Assembly: GCA_002929055.1 (NCBI GenBank)
Contig: PERY01000011.1
Location: 19,491-83,490 of the forward strand
Length of the DNA: 64,000 nucleotides
Origin: Methylocystis sp.
Lineage (GTDB): Bacteria; Pseudomonadota; Alphaproteobacteria; Rhizobiales; Beijerinckiaceae
Direction: 5' to 3'
Shown here: in pieces, positions 18,407 to 27,135 of the stretch
Numbering within the stretch: position 1 is the first letter of the stretch
Layout of the letters: every line of letters begins with the position of its first letter
Notes under the pieces: generated by a model
Told to the model about the DNA's origin: nothing
The model's database searches: none
What the model saw: only the letters and a program-made list of their open reading frames with translations
Made by a program: the position numbers and the translations under genes

Positions 18407-19261
18407 ATGCTATCAATTGCAACTAAAGCGCGAGACATGTTCATCATGCCCCAGATGCTCCCGCCGACGACCCATGAGCGCGAAGACCTTGCACGGGATT
18501 TACATGATGCGATTCAAGAGGGTGGCCTTCATCTAAACTATCAACCGGTCTTCGACTCCCGCTCGGAAAGGATACTGGGCGTGGAGGCGCTCTGCCGGTG
18601 GCGGCATCCCAGTCGTGGCGACATTCCGCCGCTGACCTTCATCCCTCTCGCGGAAGACAAGGGACTGATCTCGGCGCTTGGCGATTTCGTAATCCGGCAG
18701 GCCTGCATCGACGCTCTGGACTGGCCGGGCGTAATGGTCGCAGTCAACGTCTCGCCGCAGCAGTTTCAGAAGCCGGAATTCGTCGAACGCATTCGACACA
18801 TCCTGCTCGAGACCGGTCTGGCGCCCAGCAGGCTGGAGCTGGAAATCACCGAGAACCTCCTCATCGAAGACATCGAGGACGCAAGGACCAAGATGCAGGC
18901 GCTGCAGAGCGACGGAATTCGCTTTGCCCTCGACGACTTCGGCTCGGGATATTCGAGCTTGAACTATCTTCTCTCCCTGCCATTCGACAAGCTCAAGGTT
19001 GACCGGAGCTTCGTGCTCAGGCTGGAGGGTGGCGCGGCGAGCGTTGCAATCATTCACGCGATCGTCAGCATCGGCCGCGCGCTCGGCATGCATGTCACGG
19101 CGGAAGGAATCGAAACCGCCGAGCAACAGCAGTTCCTGCGGGTCGCCGGCGTCCACTCCTTCCAGGGATTCAGGTTCAGCCGTCCTGTGCCATCGGAAAT
19201 CATCTCGCGAATGGTCGGTGAAGAACGACAATTCGCCAAGCTGAGCATGCACGCGAAATAA
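18407..19261 (+). CDS. EAL-domain c-di-GMP phosphodiesterase
   Basis: 284 residues from the ATG at 18407 (ATGs at 18437 and 18446 also possible; no strong ribosome-binding site decides). The protein is a single EAL domain: LNYQPVFDSRSERILGVEALCRWRHP with the E-A-L signature, VNVSPQQF, LELEITENLLIE, FALDDFGSGYSSLNYL, KVDRSFV, EGIET and QGFRFSRPV. All metal-binding and catalytic acidic positions appear present, so hydrolysis of c-di-GMP to pGpG is expected. No membrane or sensor domain is attached. It is convergent with the NfrB-like gene, with 15 bp between stops, placing it beside a polysaccharide system of a class controlled by c-di-GMP in E. coli. Confidence 0.9.
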   Translation: MLSIATKARDMFIMPQMLPPTTHEREDLARDLHDAIQEGGLHLNYQPVFDSRSERILGVEALCRWRHPSRGDIPPLTFIPLAEDKGLISALGDFVIRQACIDALDWPGVMVAVNVSPQQFQKPEFVERIRHILLETGLAPSRLELEITENLLIEDIEDARTKMQALQSDGIRFALDDFGSGYSSLNYLLSLPFDKLKVDRSFVLRLEGGAASVAIIHAIVSIGRALGMHVTAEGIETAEQQQFLRVAGVHSFQGFRFSRPVPSEIISRMVGEERQFAKLSMHAK

Positions 19262-19276
19262 GCTGTGGAGCTCGCG

Positions 19277-20737
19277 CTACGCCTGCTCCAGCGCGCGCGT
19301 CGCTCCTTTCGGGATCGTGTGCTGTGTCTTGTCCCAGGACAAAGGCTGCTTCTCGATCCTGTGGCGCCAGTAGAAGATGTAAAGCGCCCGAAGCGCGGCG
19401 CAAAAGTTGAGGCAGTTCGAAAAGACGACGCGAGGGGCGGCCATCAACCCTTGCGCGATGCCGTATACATGGGTCGTAAAGATCGTGCGCTGAAGGAGCC
19501 GGTTGGCCAGCAGCACGACGTTGATCAGGAACACCGTCTGCAGAACGGGGTGCAGCAGGACATAAGCTGCAATGCGCCAGTCGTCGCTGACCGTGGTGAG
19601 GATAGCGATCAAAACGGCGTTGAAGGTCAGAAAGTAGCCGGTGATCGCAATCAGCCCTGACGCAATGCCCTTCCGGTCGCGCAGAAAGAATATCCTCTCC
19701 AGCAAGTTGTCGCCCCAGCCGAGGTTGTTCGCGCCCTGGAAGCCGATACCGAGAATCCAGCGCGCTCTTTGGCGGTAGGCGGCGCGGAAGTCGTCCGGAA
19801 AATATTCTCGCGTCGCGATCGCCAGACGCTGCTCGATACGCGTCAGCGTCGCCGAACCCTCGGGGATGTCGAGCGTGAAGGACGCATCGTTCCGGATGAA
19901 GGCGGACCGCAGTCCGAGTTTCTTGATCCTGAAGGCGACGTCGTAGTCTTCGGTCAACGCCGCCGGATCGAAAACCTCTTCCGCGCGATCTTCGCTCAGA
20001 GCCTTGATGGCGCGCCTGCTGAAGCAGGCGGCGACGCCTGCACATGGGATGAAACCCGTCAGCCGCTCGCGGACCACGAGATCCTTGTTATGGAATTCCG
20101 CGAACTCGTCCATGTAGGAGCCGGCGACCATGTGGGTCAGCGACCGGCTGAAGGAGAAGACGGGAAGCTGAATGAAGTCCGTCTCGTCCAGAAGCGCATT
20201 GAAGAGCGCGAACTCCAGCGGATGGACGACATCCTCGCTGTCATGCAGCGCGCAGCCGACAAATTCGACTCCATGACCCTTCTCATACTCCGCAATGTGC
20301 CTCAGCACTCCGTTCAGGCAGTCGGCCTTGGTCGTGGGGCCATTCCTTGGGCCTACGACGAGCTTGACGTTGTAGGGATAATCCGCCGCCGCCCGCAACA
20401 CTTCCTTCTGGGTGGCCAGATCATTTGGATAGGCGCCGACGAAGAAGACGACATAGGGCGTGTGAATGACATTGGCTTTCAGCATGGCGTAGATCACGTC
20501 ATGCTCGTGCCATGCCGGAACCATCACGGCGATCGGGCGCATCGGCATGGAACGCAGACGCTCCTCGGGGATAGCCGGATGCCGGTTCGCTTCCAGCCCG
20601 AAAAGCCTCATGGACCAGAAGACGACATCCACGAAAACATCATCGAGGCTGTAAACTATTATGGTCACGCCGGTGATGAGGAACAGCACAGCCACCGCAT
20701 CTACGTAAGCGATTACAGCATCCGTCATGTCGTACAT
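19277..20737 (-). CDS. NfrB-like membrane glycosyltransferase (exopolysaccharide synthase)
   Basis: 486 residues from the ATG at 20737 with GGGGGG 7 nt upstream. One N-terminal membrane segment (AYVDAVAVLFLITGVTIIVY) precedes a GT2 domain carrying the processive synthase signatures: IAVMVPAWHEHDVI, CALHDSEDVVHPLE (DxD-type), ALTEDYDVAFRIK (TED) and RQRARWILGIGFQG (QxxRW). C-terminal hydrophobic helices follow (ASGLIAITGYFLTFNAVLI, ILTTVSDDWRIAAYVLLHPV). This layout is that of NfrB, the inner-membrane glycosyltransferase needed for phage N4 adsorption in E. coli, but without the C-terminal c-di-GMP-binding extension known there (E. coli NfrB is ~745 residues). wecB and a small membrane protein gene lie upstream in the same direction, and an NfrA-like gene is divergent. 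Confidence 0.82.
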   Translation of the reverse strand: MYDMTDAVIAYVDAVAVLFLITGVTIIVYSLDDVFVDVVFWSMRLFGLEANRHPAIPEERLRSMPMRPIAVMVPAWHEHDVIYAMLKANVIHTPYVVFFVGAYPNDLATQKEVLRAAADYPYNVKLVVGPRNGPTTKADCLNGVLRHIAEYEKGHGVEFVGCALHDSEDVVHPLEFALFNALLDETDFIQLPVFSFSRSLTHMVAGSYMDEFAEFHNKDLVVRERLTGFIPCAGVAACFSRRAIKALSEDRAEEVFDPAALTEDYDVAFRIKKLGLRSAFIRNDASFTLDIPEGSATLTRIEQRLAIATREYFPDDFRAAYRQRARWILGIGFQGANNLGWGDNLLERIFFLRDRKGIASGLIAITGYFLTFNAVLIAILTTVSDDWRIAAYVLLHPVLQTVFLINVVLLANRLLQRTIFTTHVYGIAQGLMAAPRVVFSNCLNFCAALRALYIFYWRHRIEKQPLSWDKTQHTIPKGATRALEQA

Positions 20738-20753
20738 TGAATAGCCCCCCGGC

Positions 20754-21944
20754 TCAGTTTGGAACGAAATTGAGTGCGCGCGCCTCGTGCCCGACCAGCC
20801 GGGCGCGCATCTCACCGACAATTCTCTCCGCCGCCCGGCCGTCGCCATAAGGAAAGACGGGGACCGCCATGCGAGCGTAATGACGCGAATCGCAGTGAAG
20901 CTCAGAGATGGCGTCCAGCACTGCGATGGAGTCCGTGCCGATGATGCGCACGGCTCCGGCGTCGACCGCCTCCGGACGCTCGGTCGCGTCTCTGAGCACG
21001 AGCACCGGCTTGCCGAGCGCCGGCGCCTCCTCCTGCAAACCGCCGCTGTCCGTCACGACGATCCAGCAGCGCTGCATCGCAGCCACAAGGTCCGTATAGC
21101 CTAGAGCGTCGGTGACGGTGATGCGGGGGTGGCCGCCGAGGATTCTCTTTGCGGGCTCATGCGCCTTTGGATTGGGATGGGTGAGAAAGAAGAGCCCGAG
21201 GTCGTCATAGGTGTCGACGGCGGCGCGCAAGCCGGTCAACGCATCCTCGAGAGGCGCGCCGAAGCTTTCCCGGCGGTGGGCCGTGGACAGGATCACGCGC
21301 GGCTGGTCGGGAAAGCCGGGAGGCGCGGGCAGTTCGCGCGACGCGGTCTGCAGCAGCGCGTCGATCACCGTATTGCCGGTGACGAGACAGTTTCCCGGAT
21401 CGACGCCCTCGCGCAGCAAATTGTCACGGGAGCGCTCGGTCGGCGCACAGTGAAGAGCGGAGGTCAGGCCGGCGATACGACGATTGAGCTCTTCCGGGAA
21501 AGGCTCGTCCATATTCCCGGTGCGCAGCCCGGCCTCGACATGAATGAAGGGCACGCGGTTGTGGAAGGTTGCCAGCGACGCGGCCGCAACCGAACTCGTA
21601 TCGCCCTGCCCCACGACGCAGATGGGCCGGATGAGTTCAATCAGCCTGTCGATCTCCATGATCGCCTTGCCAAAGAGTTCGTTGAGGGAACCGCTGCTGC
21701 GGTCGATCACCAGCGCCCGGTTCGGCGTCACTCCGAATTCCTTCAGCGGCGCTTCTACGAGATGGGCGTGCTGTCCGGTCGTCACGACATAGGGAACGGC
21801 CCAGTCCGACGCCTGTAGCGCCTGGATGACCGGGGCCATCTTGATGGCTTCGGGACGCGTTCCGACGACGCAGAGGCATCGCGCCCGGCGAGGCTCAAGT
21901 AAAAACTCAGCCGCGAAGCACGGGTCTTCTGGTGAATATGCCAT
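20754..21944 (-). CDS. wecB: UDP-N-acetylglucosamine 2-epimerase (non-hydrolysing), WecB
   Basis: 396 residues from the ATG at 21944; an ATG at 21986 would add 14 residues. The start of the fold, CLCVVGTRPEAIKMAPVIQA, is diagnostic, as are HVEAGLRTGNMDEPFPEE, NRRIAGLTSALHCAPTE, TGNTVIDALL, ILSTAHRRESFG and VVTDSGGLQEEAPALGKPVL. The enzyme makes UDP-ManNAc, a precursor of enterobacterial-common-antigen-like and other ManNAc-containing glycans. It ends 17 bp before nfrB, so the two are probably cotranscribed. In E. coli the same enzyme (also called NfrC) is required for the N4 receptor glycan, which supports the functional link drawn here. Confidence 0.95.
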   Translation of the reverse strand: MAYSPEDPCFAAEFLLEPRRARCLCVVGTRPEAIKMAPVIQALQASDWAVPYVVTTGQHAHLVEAPLKEFGVTPNRALVIDRSSGSLNELFGKAIMEIDRLIELIRPICVVGQGDTSSVAAASLATFHNRVPFIHVEAGLRTGNMDEPFPEELNRRIAGLTSALHCAPTERSRDNLLREGVDPGNCLVTGNTVIDALLQTASRELPAPPGFPDQPRVILSTAHRRESFGAPLEDALTGLRAAVDTYDDLGLFFLTHPNPKAHEPAKRILGGHPRITVTDALGYTDLVAAMQRCWIVVTDSGGLQEEAPALGKPVLVLRDATERPEAVDAGAVRIIGTDSIAVLDAISELHCDSRHYARMAVPVFPYGDGRAAERIVGEMRARLVGHEARALNFVPN

Positions 21945-22013
21945 ATTACTCACTCTGTTACGCTTACGCCCACTCAACTTGAGCATTGTTATAATATAAA
22001 TCCACTTTGGTGT

Positions 22014-22172
22014 CTATTGTCTGCCAATATCGAATGCAATCTTGATGAACGATAAGCTCAGACCTAGCAATAACATAAACGAAGCTGCAGCTGGACCGAC
22101 AAAAAATCCGGCTGCAAAGGCCAAGACACAGGTCATAATGAACATAACTGTCAGAATAAACAACACTCTCAT
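22014..22172 (-). CDS. Small membrane protein, 52 residues, upstream of wecB
   Basis: The reverse strand reads MRVLFILTVMFIMTCVLAFA then AGFFVGPAAASFMLLLGLSL and SFIKIAFDIGRQ, from an ATG at 22172 to a TAG at 22014-22016. GAGGA lies 7 nt upstream of the ATG, a strong ribosome-binding site. Two hydrophobic helices separated by a GP turn predict a hairpin in the inner membrane. It precedes wecB by 69 bp in the same direction, in AT-rich DNA. Small membrane partners are common in polysaccharide-synthase loci, so it may be an accessory subunit of the NfrB-like synthase; no homologue is recognised. Confidence 0.65.
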   Translation of the reverse strand: MRVLFILTVMFIMTCVLAFAAGFFVGPAAASFMLLLGLSLSFIKIAFDIGRQ

Positions 22173-22265
22173 TGGATTTTCCTCGATGTTGCACTTTTGC
22201 TCTATTGAAAGTAATGCAGCTTCGGTATCAATTTGTCAGCACATTGATGCGATAAAGGTTATTCA

Positions 22266-25200
22266 GTGAAACAGCTAAGCTATATTTGGCCGGCAGGCCG
22301 GAGATCTTCAGCGGAGTCGATGATGAGCGGCTTACTTCGGACAGCGGCGGCCTCGGCGATTCTCTTGCAGATGGTCGCCACCCCGCTCGCGCCAGCGGCC
22401 GCGCAGCCGAAGGCGCCGCTCGCAGAAGGTCCGCAGCCCGGTGGGCCCGGCTTCGAGGAGTTGGCTTATGCCTATGATCGGCTTGCGAAGGGCGATCTGG
22501 ACGGCGCGATAAGATTCGCCCGCCGCGCCCGTGAATTGTCGCCGGACGCCGAAGCGCCCGTGCGCGTCCTTGCGGACGCTCTGTCGAAAGCGGGGCAGGA
22601 CAAAGAGGCGCTCGACGTCGCTAACGCCTATGCATCGTCACACAAGCCGTCGAGCCAATTGCTCGCGCAGCGCGGCTATCTGCGCAGCCGTCTCAAGGAT
22701 GAGGCGGGCGCCGAATCGGATCTTCGCAGCGCACGGCAATCCGGGGGGTTGAGCAAGGAACAGGACACGGCCGCGGCAGCCTCGCTTTTCGATCTCGCGC
22801 TGTCGCCGGCCTACAGAAACGTTCAGCTCGGGAAATTCGAGGAGGCCATCGTCGCCGCCGAGAAGGCGCGCAAGCTCGATCCCGACGCCGAAGCGCCTGT
22901 TCGCATTATCGTCGAAGCCTACAGCCGGATGGGCAGGACGCAACAGGCGCTCGCCGAAGCGGACCGCTACATCGCCGACCACAAGGCGAGCGGGAAGCTC
23001 TACGCGCAGCGCGGCTATCTGCGCCGCGCGACGAAGGACGTGAAAGGCGCGCAGGAGGATTTTGAAACCGCACTCGCGACGAACGACAACGACGAAAGCG
23101 ATACGGGAAGAATGCGCGACGCCCTCGGCGAGGCGAAGAAGGCCGGAAGTCCAGGCTACGCCGAGATCGAGCGCGCGTACAAGGCGATCGAAATCGGCGA
23201 TTTCAGCAAGGCCGCCGATGCGGCGCGGGAAGCGCGGTCGAAAGACCCGAAGGCGGAGGCGCCCGTGCTCATACTGATGAGCGCGCTCAATCGACTGAAG
23301 CAGCCGCAGGCGGCCATCGACGAAGCGAATCGCTTCATCTCCGGGAATCAGCCGAGCGCTGCGCTTCTCGCGCAGCGGGGCTACCTGCGCCGCGCAACGA
23401 AGGATTTGAAAGGCGCCGCCGAAGATTTCAAGGCCGCTCTGGCGCGCCAGGGATTGCCGCCCGCGCAGGAGAAGCGAATCCGGCTGGCCCTCTCCGAAGC
23501 GGAGCGCGCCCAGAACCCTGGAGCCGCACCAGCCAGCGCGCCGGCGCAAGCGGAGCCGACCGCCTCGCCGCTCGATCAGGCGTTGAACCGCGCCTATGAG
23601 GCCTATAACGCCGGCGACATGAGGGACGCCCTTCTCGCCGCCCGCGAGGCCGCGTCGCTCGATCCCAAAGCGGAGCAACCCCCGCTCATCGCAATGAATG
23701 CGCTGACGCGCCTTGGCCGCAAGGGTGAGGCGCTCGCGGAAGCAAACCGCTTCCTGTCGAGGAACAAAAGCGCCGACGTGTATGCGCAACGCGGCTTTCT
23801 GCGGCGCCAGACAAAGGACGTCAGCGGCGCCATAGCGGATTTCAGCGAGGCGCTGAAGCTCGGGACTCTGAAAGGCAAGCAACGGACGGTCGTCGCTGAG
23901 GCGCTGAACGAGGCGCGCTACTTCATCGTTGCGGACAAGGCCTTCAAGGCTTCCGCCGCGCGCGATTGGCCGGCGGCGCTGCGCTATTCACGGCAGGCTC
24001 AGGCGCTCGGCCGCGCCGATGAAGCGATGTATCGCGTGACCATCGAAGCGCTGGCGCAACTCGGTCGCGTGGACGATGCGCTGCAAGCCTCGAACGCGCT
24101 CATCGCAAATGGCAAGGCGAGCGGACAGGCCTATGCGCAGCGCGGCTATCTGCACGCCCGCATGGAAGACCACGCCGGCGCAGTCTCGGACTTCTCCACG
24201 GCGCTGGCCAAAGGCGGCCTGCCGCCGCAGCAGCGGCTGTCGGTCGCGCGGGGCCTCTCATTCGAGAAAGCGAAGCTTTACGAAGCGAATGGCGAGCCGG
24301 AGCGCGCACTCGCCGAACTCGGGAATTTCTGCCGAGCCTATCCTCATGACGCGGAAGGCTGGTCGACGCTGGGGCAGTTCCATCATCGCTACGGCCATCA
24401 CGCTCGGGCGGTGGCGGCTTATGAAAACAGCCTCGCCATCGAGCGCCGGGGCGAAGTTCTGCTCAACGCCGGCTACGCCAGCGTCTATGTGAACCGCGCG
24501 CAGGAATCGAAATATTTTCGTGAGGCGATCGACCGCTGGTCGAGCGATCCTTCGCTGAAGCTGCGGCCCGCCCTCGACGAGGAAGTCGTGCGGACGCAAA
24601 TCACCGACGCGGAATGGAGCGTGCGCACCAATGTCGTCTTCGGCGCCATCGTCGATCGCTCGAAGCGCTGGGGCGGACACCAGATTCAGCCGAGCTTCGA
24701 GACCGCGATGCGTTTCGACGGCCGCTATCTTCCTTACCTTTTCGGCCTCGAGACCTTCGTCGGCGGCTTCTGGTCGCAGGACCAGACCCGCTTCACTGAA
24801 GCCTTCTCGCGCATCGGCCTGCGCGTGCGGCCCTTCGACGGCGTTGATTTCAGCATCAGCGGCGAATATCAGCACCATTTCGCCGGAGGGCCGCCCAATC
24901 AGTTCGCGCTCTCCTGGGGTTATGGCTATGGCGGCTTCGCCTATTCGAGCACGCCGAGCGCGGCGGCTCAGGGCGCTACGCAGCCGACGATGATGGCCTA
25001 TCCGTTCCAGTCCGGCTGGCAGCCGCTGACGAGCTTTGCGACTTACGGAACCTTCCGCACGGGCGAGAGTCGCTATCTCCAAAATGCGACCGGACTTCTC
25101 GGCTACGCTTATTGGAGCCGGAATCCGCGATTCGTGATAGGCCCCACGGCGATGGCGATGGCTTCCTATGACAGCGCGGACCGGCGGCGCTCGGCCTTTG

Positions 25201-25355
25201 GCGTCGGTCCGGGCGTAGTCTTCCGGGCATGGCTTGGCGGCGACGACTATCGGGCCTTCGACGGTCTGGTCACGCTTCAGCTCGGCTACCTCTTTCCCTT
25301 CGGGGAAAGTCGCCGGCTCGGCGGGCTGAATGCAACGCTTGGCGTCACCTTCTGA
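22266..25355 (+). CDS. NfrA-like TPR outer-membrane protein
   Basis: 1029 residues from a GTG at 22266 (AAGG 7 nt upstream); the ATG at 22323 gives a conventional signal peptide (GLLRTAAASAILLQMVATPL...AAA) and may be the true start. The body has at least six TPR-like units, each ending in a block like AQRGYLRRATKDVKGA...DF, spaced about 150-200 residues in pairs. The last ~300 residues (RWGGHQIQPSFETAMRFDG, YLFGLETFVGGFWSQDQTRF, FDFSISGEYQHHF-like segments, terminal aromatic strand LNATLGVTF) look like a beta-barrel and match the C-terminal domain of phage N4 receptor protein NfrA. A terminal Phe fits outer-membrane assembly. It is divergent from the small membrane protein-wecB-nfrB group and probably exports that glycan. 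Confidence 0.75.
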   Translation: MKQLSYIWPAGRRSSAESMMSGLLRTAAASAILLQMVATPLAPAAAQPKAPLAEGPQPGGPGFEELAYAYDRLAKGDLDGAIRFARRARELSPDAEAPVRVLADALSKAGQDKEALDVANAYASSHKPSSQLLAQRGYLRSRLKDEAGAESDLRSARQSGGLSKEQDTAAAASLFDLALSPAYRNVQLGKFEEAIVAAEKARKLDPDAEAPVRIIVEAYSRMGRTQQALAEADRYIADHKASGKLYAQRGYLRRATKDVKGAQEDFETALATNDNDESDTGRMRDALGEAKKAGSPGYAEIERAYKAIEIGDFSKAADAAREARSKDPKAEAPVLILMSALNRLKQPQAAIDEANRFISGNQPSAALLAQRGYLRRATKDLKGAAEDFKAALARQGLPPAQEKRIRLALSEAERAQNPGAAPASAPAQAEPTASPLDQALNRAYEAYNAGDMRDALLAAREAASLDPKAEQPPLIAMNALTRLGRKGEALAEANRFLSRNKSADVYAQRGFLRRQTKDVSGAIADFSEALKLGTLKGKQRTVVAEALNEARYFIVADKAFKASAARDWPAALRYSRQAQALGRADEAMYRVTIEALAQLGRVDDALQASNALIANGKASGQAYAQRGYLHARMEDHAGAVSDFSTALAKGGLPPQQRLSVARGLSFEKAKLYEANGEPERALAELGNFCRAYPHDAEGWSTLGQFHHRYGHHARAVAAYENSLAIERRGEVLLNAGYASVYVNRAQESKYFREAIDRWSSDPSLKLRPALDEEVVRTQITDAEWSVRTNVVFGAIVDRSKRWGGHQIQPSFETAMRFDGRYLPYLFGLETFVGGFWSQDQTRFTEAFSRIGLRVRPFDGVDFSISGEYQHHFAGGPPNQFALSWGYGYGGFAYSSTPSAAAQGATQPTMMAYPFQSGWQPLTSFATYGTFRTGESRYLQNATGLLGYAYWSRNPRFVIGPTAMAMASYDSADRRRSAFGVGPGVVFRAWLGGDDYRAFDGLVTLQLGYLFPFGESRRLGGLNATLGVTF

Positions 25356-25433
25356 AGATTTTGATCAAATCCTCGGCGTCGCCGATACGGATTGTTGCGG
25401 CGAATGCGGCAGGCTCCTCTCCAGGAGCCGCCC

Positions 25434-25640
25434 ATGCCCAACAAGACCGCGTTTCGCTTCAACCAGCTTATGACGATCACCGCCGGATGGTGCCTGCTTT
25501 ATCTCGTCTGGAGCTACCCCGTGCTGCAACTCGCTGCGCCTCCGGCGCTTTGGCTCGCGTCTGTCGCGCACGCCCGCCGCACCGCCCCAAGACTGCGACA
25601 CGCGCCCAGCGCCGTTGGAAAGCCTTCGCCGGCGCATTAG
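25434..25640 (+). CDS. Small membrane protein, 68 residues
   Basis: The ATG at 25434 has AGGAG at an ideal 6-nt spacing. The product (MPNKTAFRFNQLMTITAGWC, LLYLVWSYPVLQLAAPPALW, then a basic tail HARRTAPRLRHAP) has two short hydrophobic stretches and a positively charged C-terminus. It follows the NfrA-like gene by 78 bp in the same direction and overlaps the start of the next reading frame. It may belong to the same exopolysaccharide transcription unit. No family is recognised. Confidence 0.6.
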   Translation: MPNKTAFRFNQLMTITAGWCLLYLVWSYPVLQLAAPPALWLASVAHARRTAPRLRHAPSAVGKPSPAH

Positions 25641-26287
25641 CCCGCATCGCTCTCGCCTGCGCCGCAACGGGCGCCGCGAGCGCCGAGAACAGGATGCTCA
25701 TCCTCACCCCGGCCGTCGCGGACCGCCCGCAGGATACGCATGCAGCCCTCGCGCTGGCCCCCGCTGTTTTCCATTCTCCCGTGCTCTTCAGCGGGCGCGT
25801 CGCGACGCTCTCGCAACTGCGGCGCGGAACCCCCGCGAATCCATGGGAATGCGCCTGGCTCGTCTGGAATTACACAGACGACGAGCATTTCTATTACCTA
25901 GCGCTGAAGCCCGGCGGCTGGGAGTTAGGGAAGCGAGACCCGGCCTACCCCGGCGGCCAGCGCTTTGTGGCGACGGGATCGCTCGCCTCTCCAGTCGGCT
26001 TGTGGCGCTCGTTTCAAATCAAGCAGAAGGGCGACGAGATCGCGATCGCGATCGACGGGCGGCGGCTGGTCTCCTTCGAAGACATTGTGCCGCCCATATA
26101 CAAGTCGGGGAGACTGGGCCTCTACACCGAGGACGCCCGAGTCGCGCTGGACGACGTGACGCAGCCGCTCGCAGAAAACTTCGACGACATGCCACGCCAG
26201 ACGACGGCGCAGGACGGAACGACTCTCGGCGGCTGGTCGCTGCCCTTTCTGGGCTTCGGGACCGCATCGATCGCGCCGCGCCCCTAG
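25550..26287 (+). CDS. Exported protein with a LamG/DUF1080-like beta-sandwich domain
   Basis: The frame runs from a TTG at 25550 (245 residues) or from an ATG at 25694 (~197 residues). The longer version is favoured because it supplies a signal peptide: RRWKAFAGALARIALACAAT followed by GAASAEN. The mature part reads FSGRVATLSQLR, NPWECAWLVWNYTDDEHFYY, LALKPGGWELGK, GLWRSFQIKQKGDEIAIAID and GRLGLYTEDARVALDDV, the pattern of concanavalin-like sandwich domains such as DUF1080, which bind or hydrolyse sugars. It overlaps the preceding small gene by ~90 bp and the following opposite-strand gene by 4 bp. Being downstream of the NfrA-like gene suggests action on the exported polysaccharide. The start is uncertain. 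Confidence 0.6.
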   Translation: MARVCRARPPHRPKTATRAQRRWKAFAGALARIALACAATGAASAENRMLILTPAVADRPQDTHAALALAPAVFHSPVLFSGRVATLSQLRRGTPANPWECAWLVWNYTDDEHFYYLALKPGGWELGKRDPAYPGGQRFVATGSLASPVGLWRSFQIKQKGDEIAIAIDGRRLVSFEDIVPPIYKSGRLGLYTEDARVALDDVTQPLAENFDDMPRQTTAQDGTTLGGWSLPFLGFGTASIAPRP

Positions 26288-26688
26288 CGCTTCAGCTGGC
26301 CGACGCTTTGCACGAGAATGTCGGTGGCCTCTGGCCGTCCGCGCGTGATGACAGAGTTGATGATGGTGCTGATGAACACGAGCCGGCCGTCGACGAGGCC
26401 GCGCGCCGAAACGGCGTACATGTGCGACGGGTCGATACGGGCCGGATCGTAGCCCAACTTATAGCGAACCGGCAGTGGCCGCTTTGGCCGCATCTCGACA
26501 AAGGCGATCTCCTCGGAAGCGACGTCCTGCCGGGAAATGTCGCGCAGCTCGATCCTCAGCACATAGCCGGGCGGCGGTGCGATGCGCTCGCGGGAGAATA
26601 CTTTGCCGCTCACAACGGCGGGCGCGGCGAAGGAAGGCGCCGCCGTAAATGCAAGAAAGCCGAATAGGAAAAGCCGGACGCCCTTCAT
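26284..26688 (-). CDS. YbaY-like periplasmic/lipoprotein-family protein
   Basis: 134 residues from the ATG at 26688, with AGGAGG 5 nt upstream. A signal peptide (KGVRLFLFGFLAFTAAPSFA) precedes the small beta domain VVSGKVFSRERIAPPPGYVL, RIELRDISRQDVASEEI, LPVRYKLGYDPARIDPSHMY and YAVSARGLVDGRLVFIS, which match the YbaY/YscW (PF09619) fold. Unlike classical YbaY there is no lipobox cysteine, so it is probably soluble in the periplasm. It follows the zinc-metallopeptidase gene by 9 bp and forms an operon with it. Its function is unknown. Confidence 0.75.
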   Translation of the reverse strand: MKGVRLFLFGFLAFTAAPSFAAPAVVSGKVFSRERIAPPPGYVLRIELRDISRQDVASEEIAFVEMRPKRPLPVRYKLGYDPARIDPSHMYAVSARGLVDGRLVFISTIINSVITRGRPEATDILVQSVGQLKR

Positions 26689-26697
26689 GATCACCTC

Positions 26698-27135
26698 CTA
26701 CGCCGAGGAGCCGGCGTCTTTCTCAATGGCCTCCATATCCGCGTCGGAAAGGCCGAAATGATGGCCGATTTCATGGACGAGGACATGGGTGACGATCGCC
26801 CCCAATGTGTCGTCGCCTTCGGCCCAGAAATCGAGGATTGGCCGCCGGTAGAGCCAAACCATGTTAGGCTGGTCGCCCGTCTGCGCGAGGTGCTCACCCT
26901 CGACGAGGCCGCGGCCGCGAAACAGCCCGAGAAGATCGAACTCAGTCTCGCAGTCCATCTCCTCCAACGTTTCGTCGTCGGGAAAATCCTCGACCCGGAT
27001 GACGACGCCTTCGCAAAGCTTTGTAAACCTCTCCGGCAAACCGGCGAAGGCGGCGTCCGCAAAGGCTTCCAGATCGGAAAGGGTCGGGGCGCTGAGCAGC
27101 GCCCAATTGGATGTCTCGGCCATGCCGTATGCCAT
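26698..27135 (-). CDS. Metallopeptidase family protein (zincin-like, HExGH motif)
   Basis: 145 residues from the ATG at 27135 (27123 also possible). The C-terminal part carries THVLVHEIGHHFGLSDADM, an HExxH-type zinc-binding motif extended with a downstream Asp, and the N-terminal part has FTKLCEGVVIRVEDFPDDET, typical of the COG3824-type small metallopeptidases of Alphaproteobacteria. No signal peptide is visible, so it is probably cytoplasmic. The enzyme's substrate is unknown. Its stop is 9 bp before the YbaY-like start. Confidence 0.82.
   Translation of the reverse strand: MAYGMAETSNWALLSAPTLSDLEAFADAAFAGLPERFTKLCEGVVIRVEDFPDDETLEEMDCETEFDLLGLFRGRGLVEGEHLAQTGDQPNMVWLYRRPILDFWAEGDDTLGAIVTHVLVHEIGHHFGLSDADMEAIEKDAGSSA

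Noticed and set aside
22042..22269. 75-residue plus-strand frame upstream of the NfrA-like gene
   Set aside because: It is antisense to the better-supported 52-residue membrane protein and has an unlikely Asn/Ile-rich sequence.
22440..24250. Repeated blocks that could suggest a tandem or CRISPR-like array
   Set aside because: They are in-frame TPR codons of the NfrA-like protein with irregular spacing; there are no spacers or cas genes anywhere in the window.
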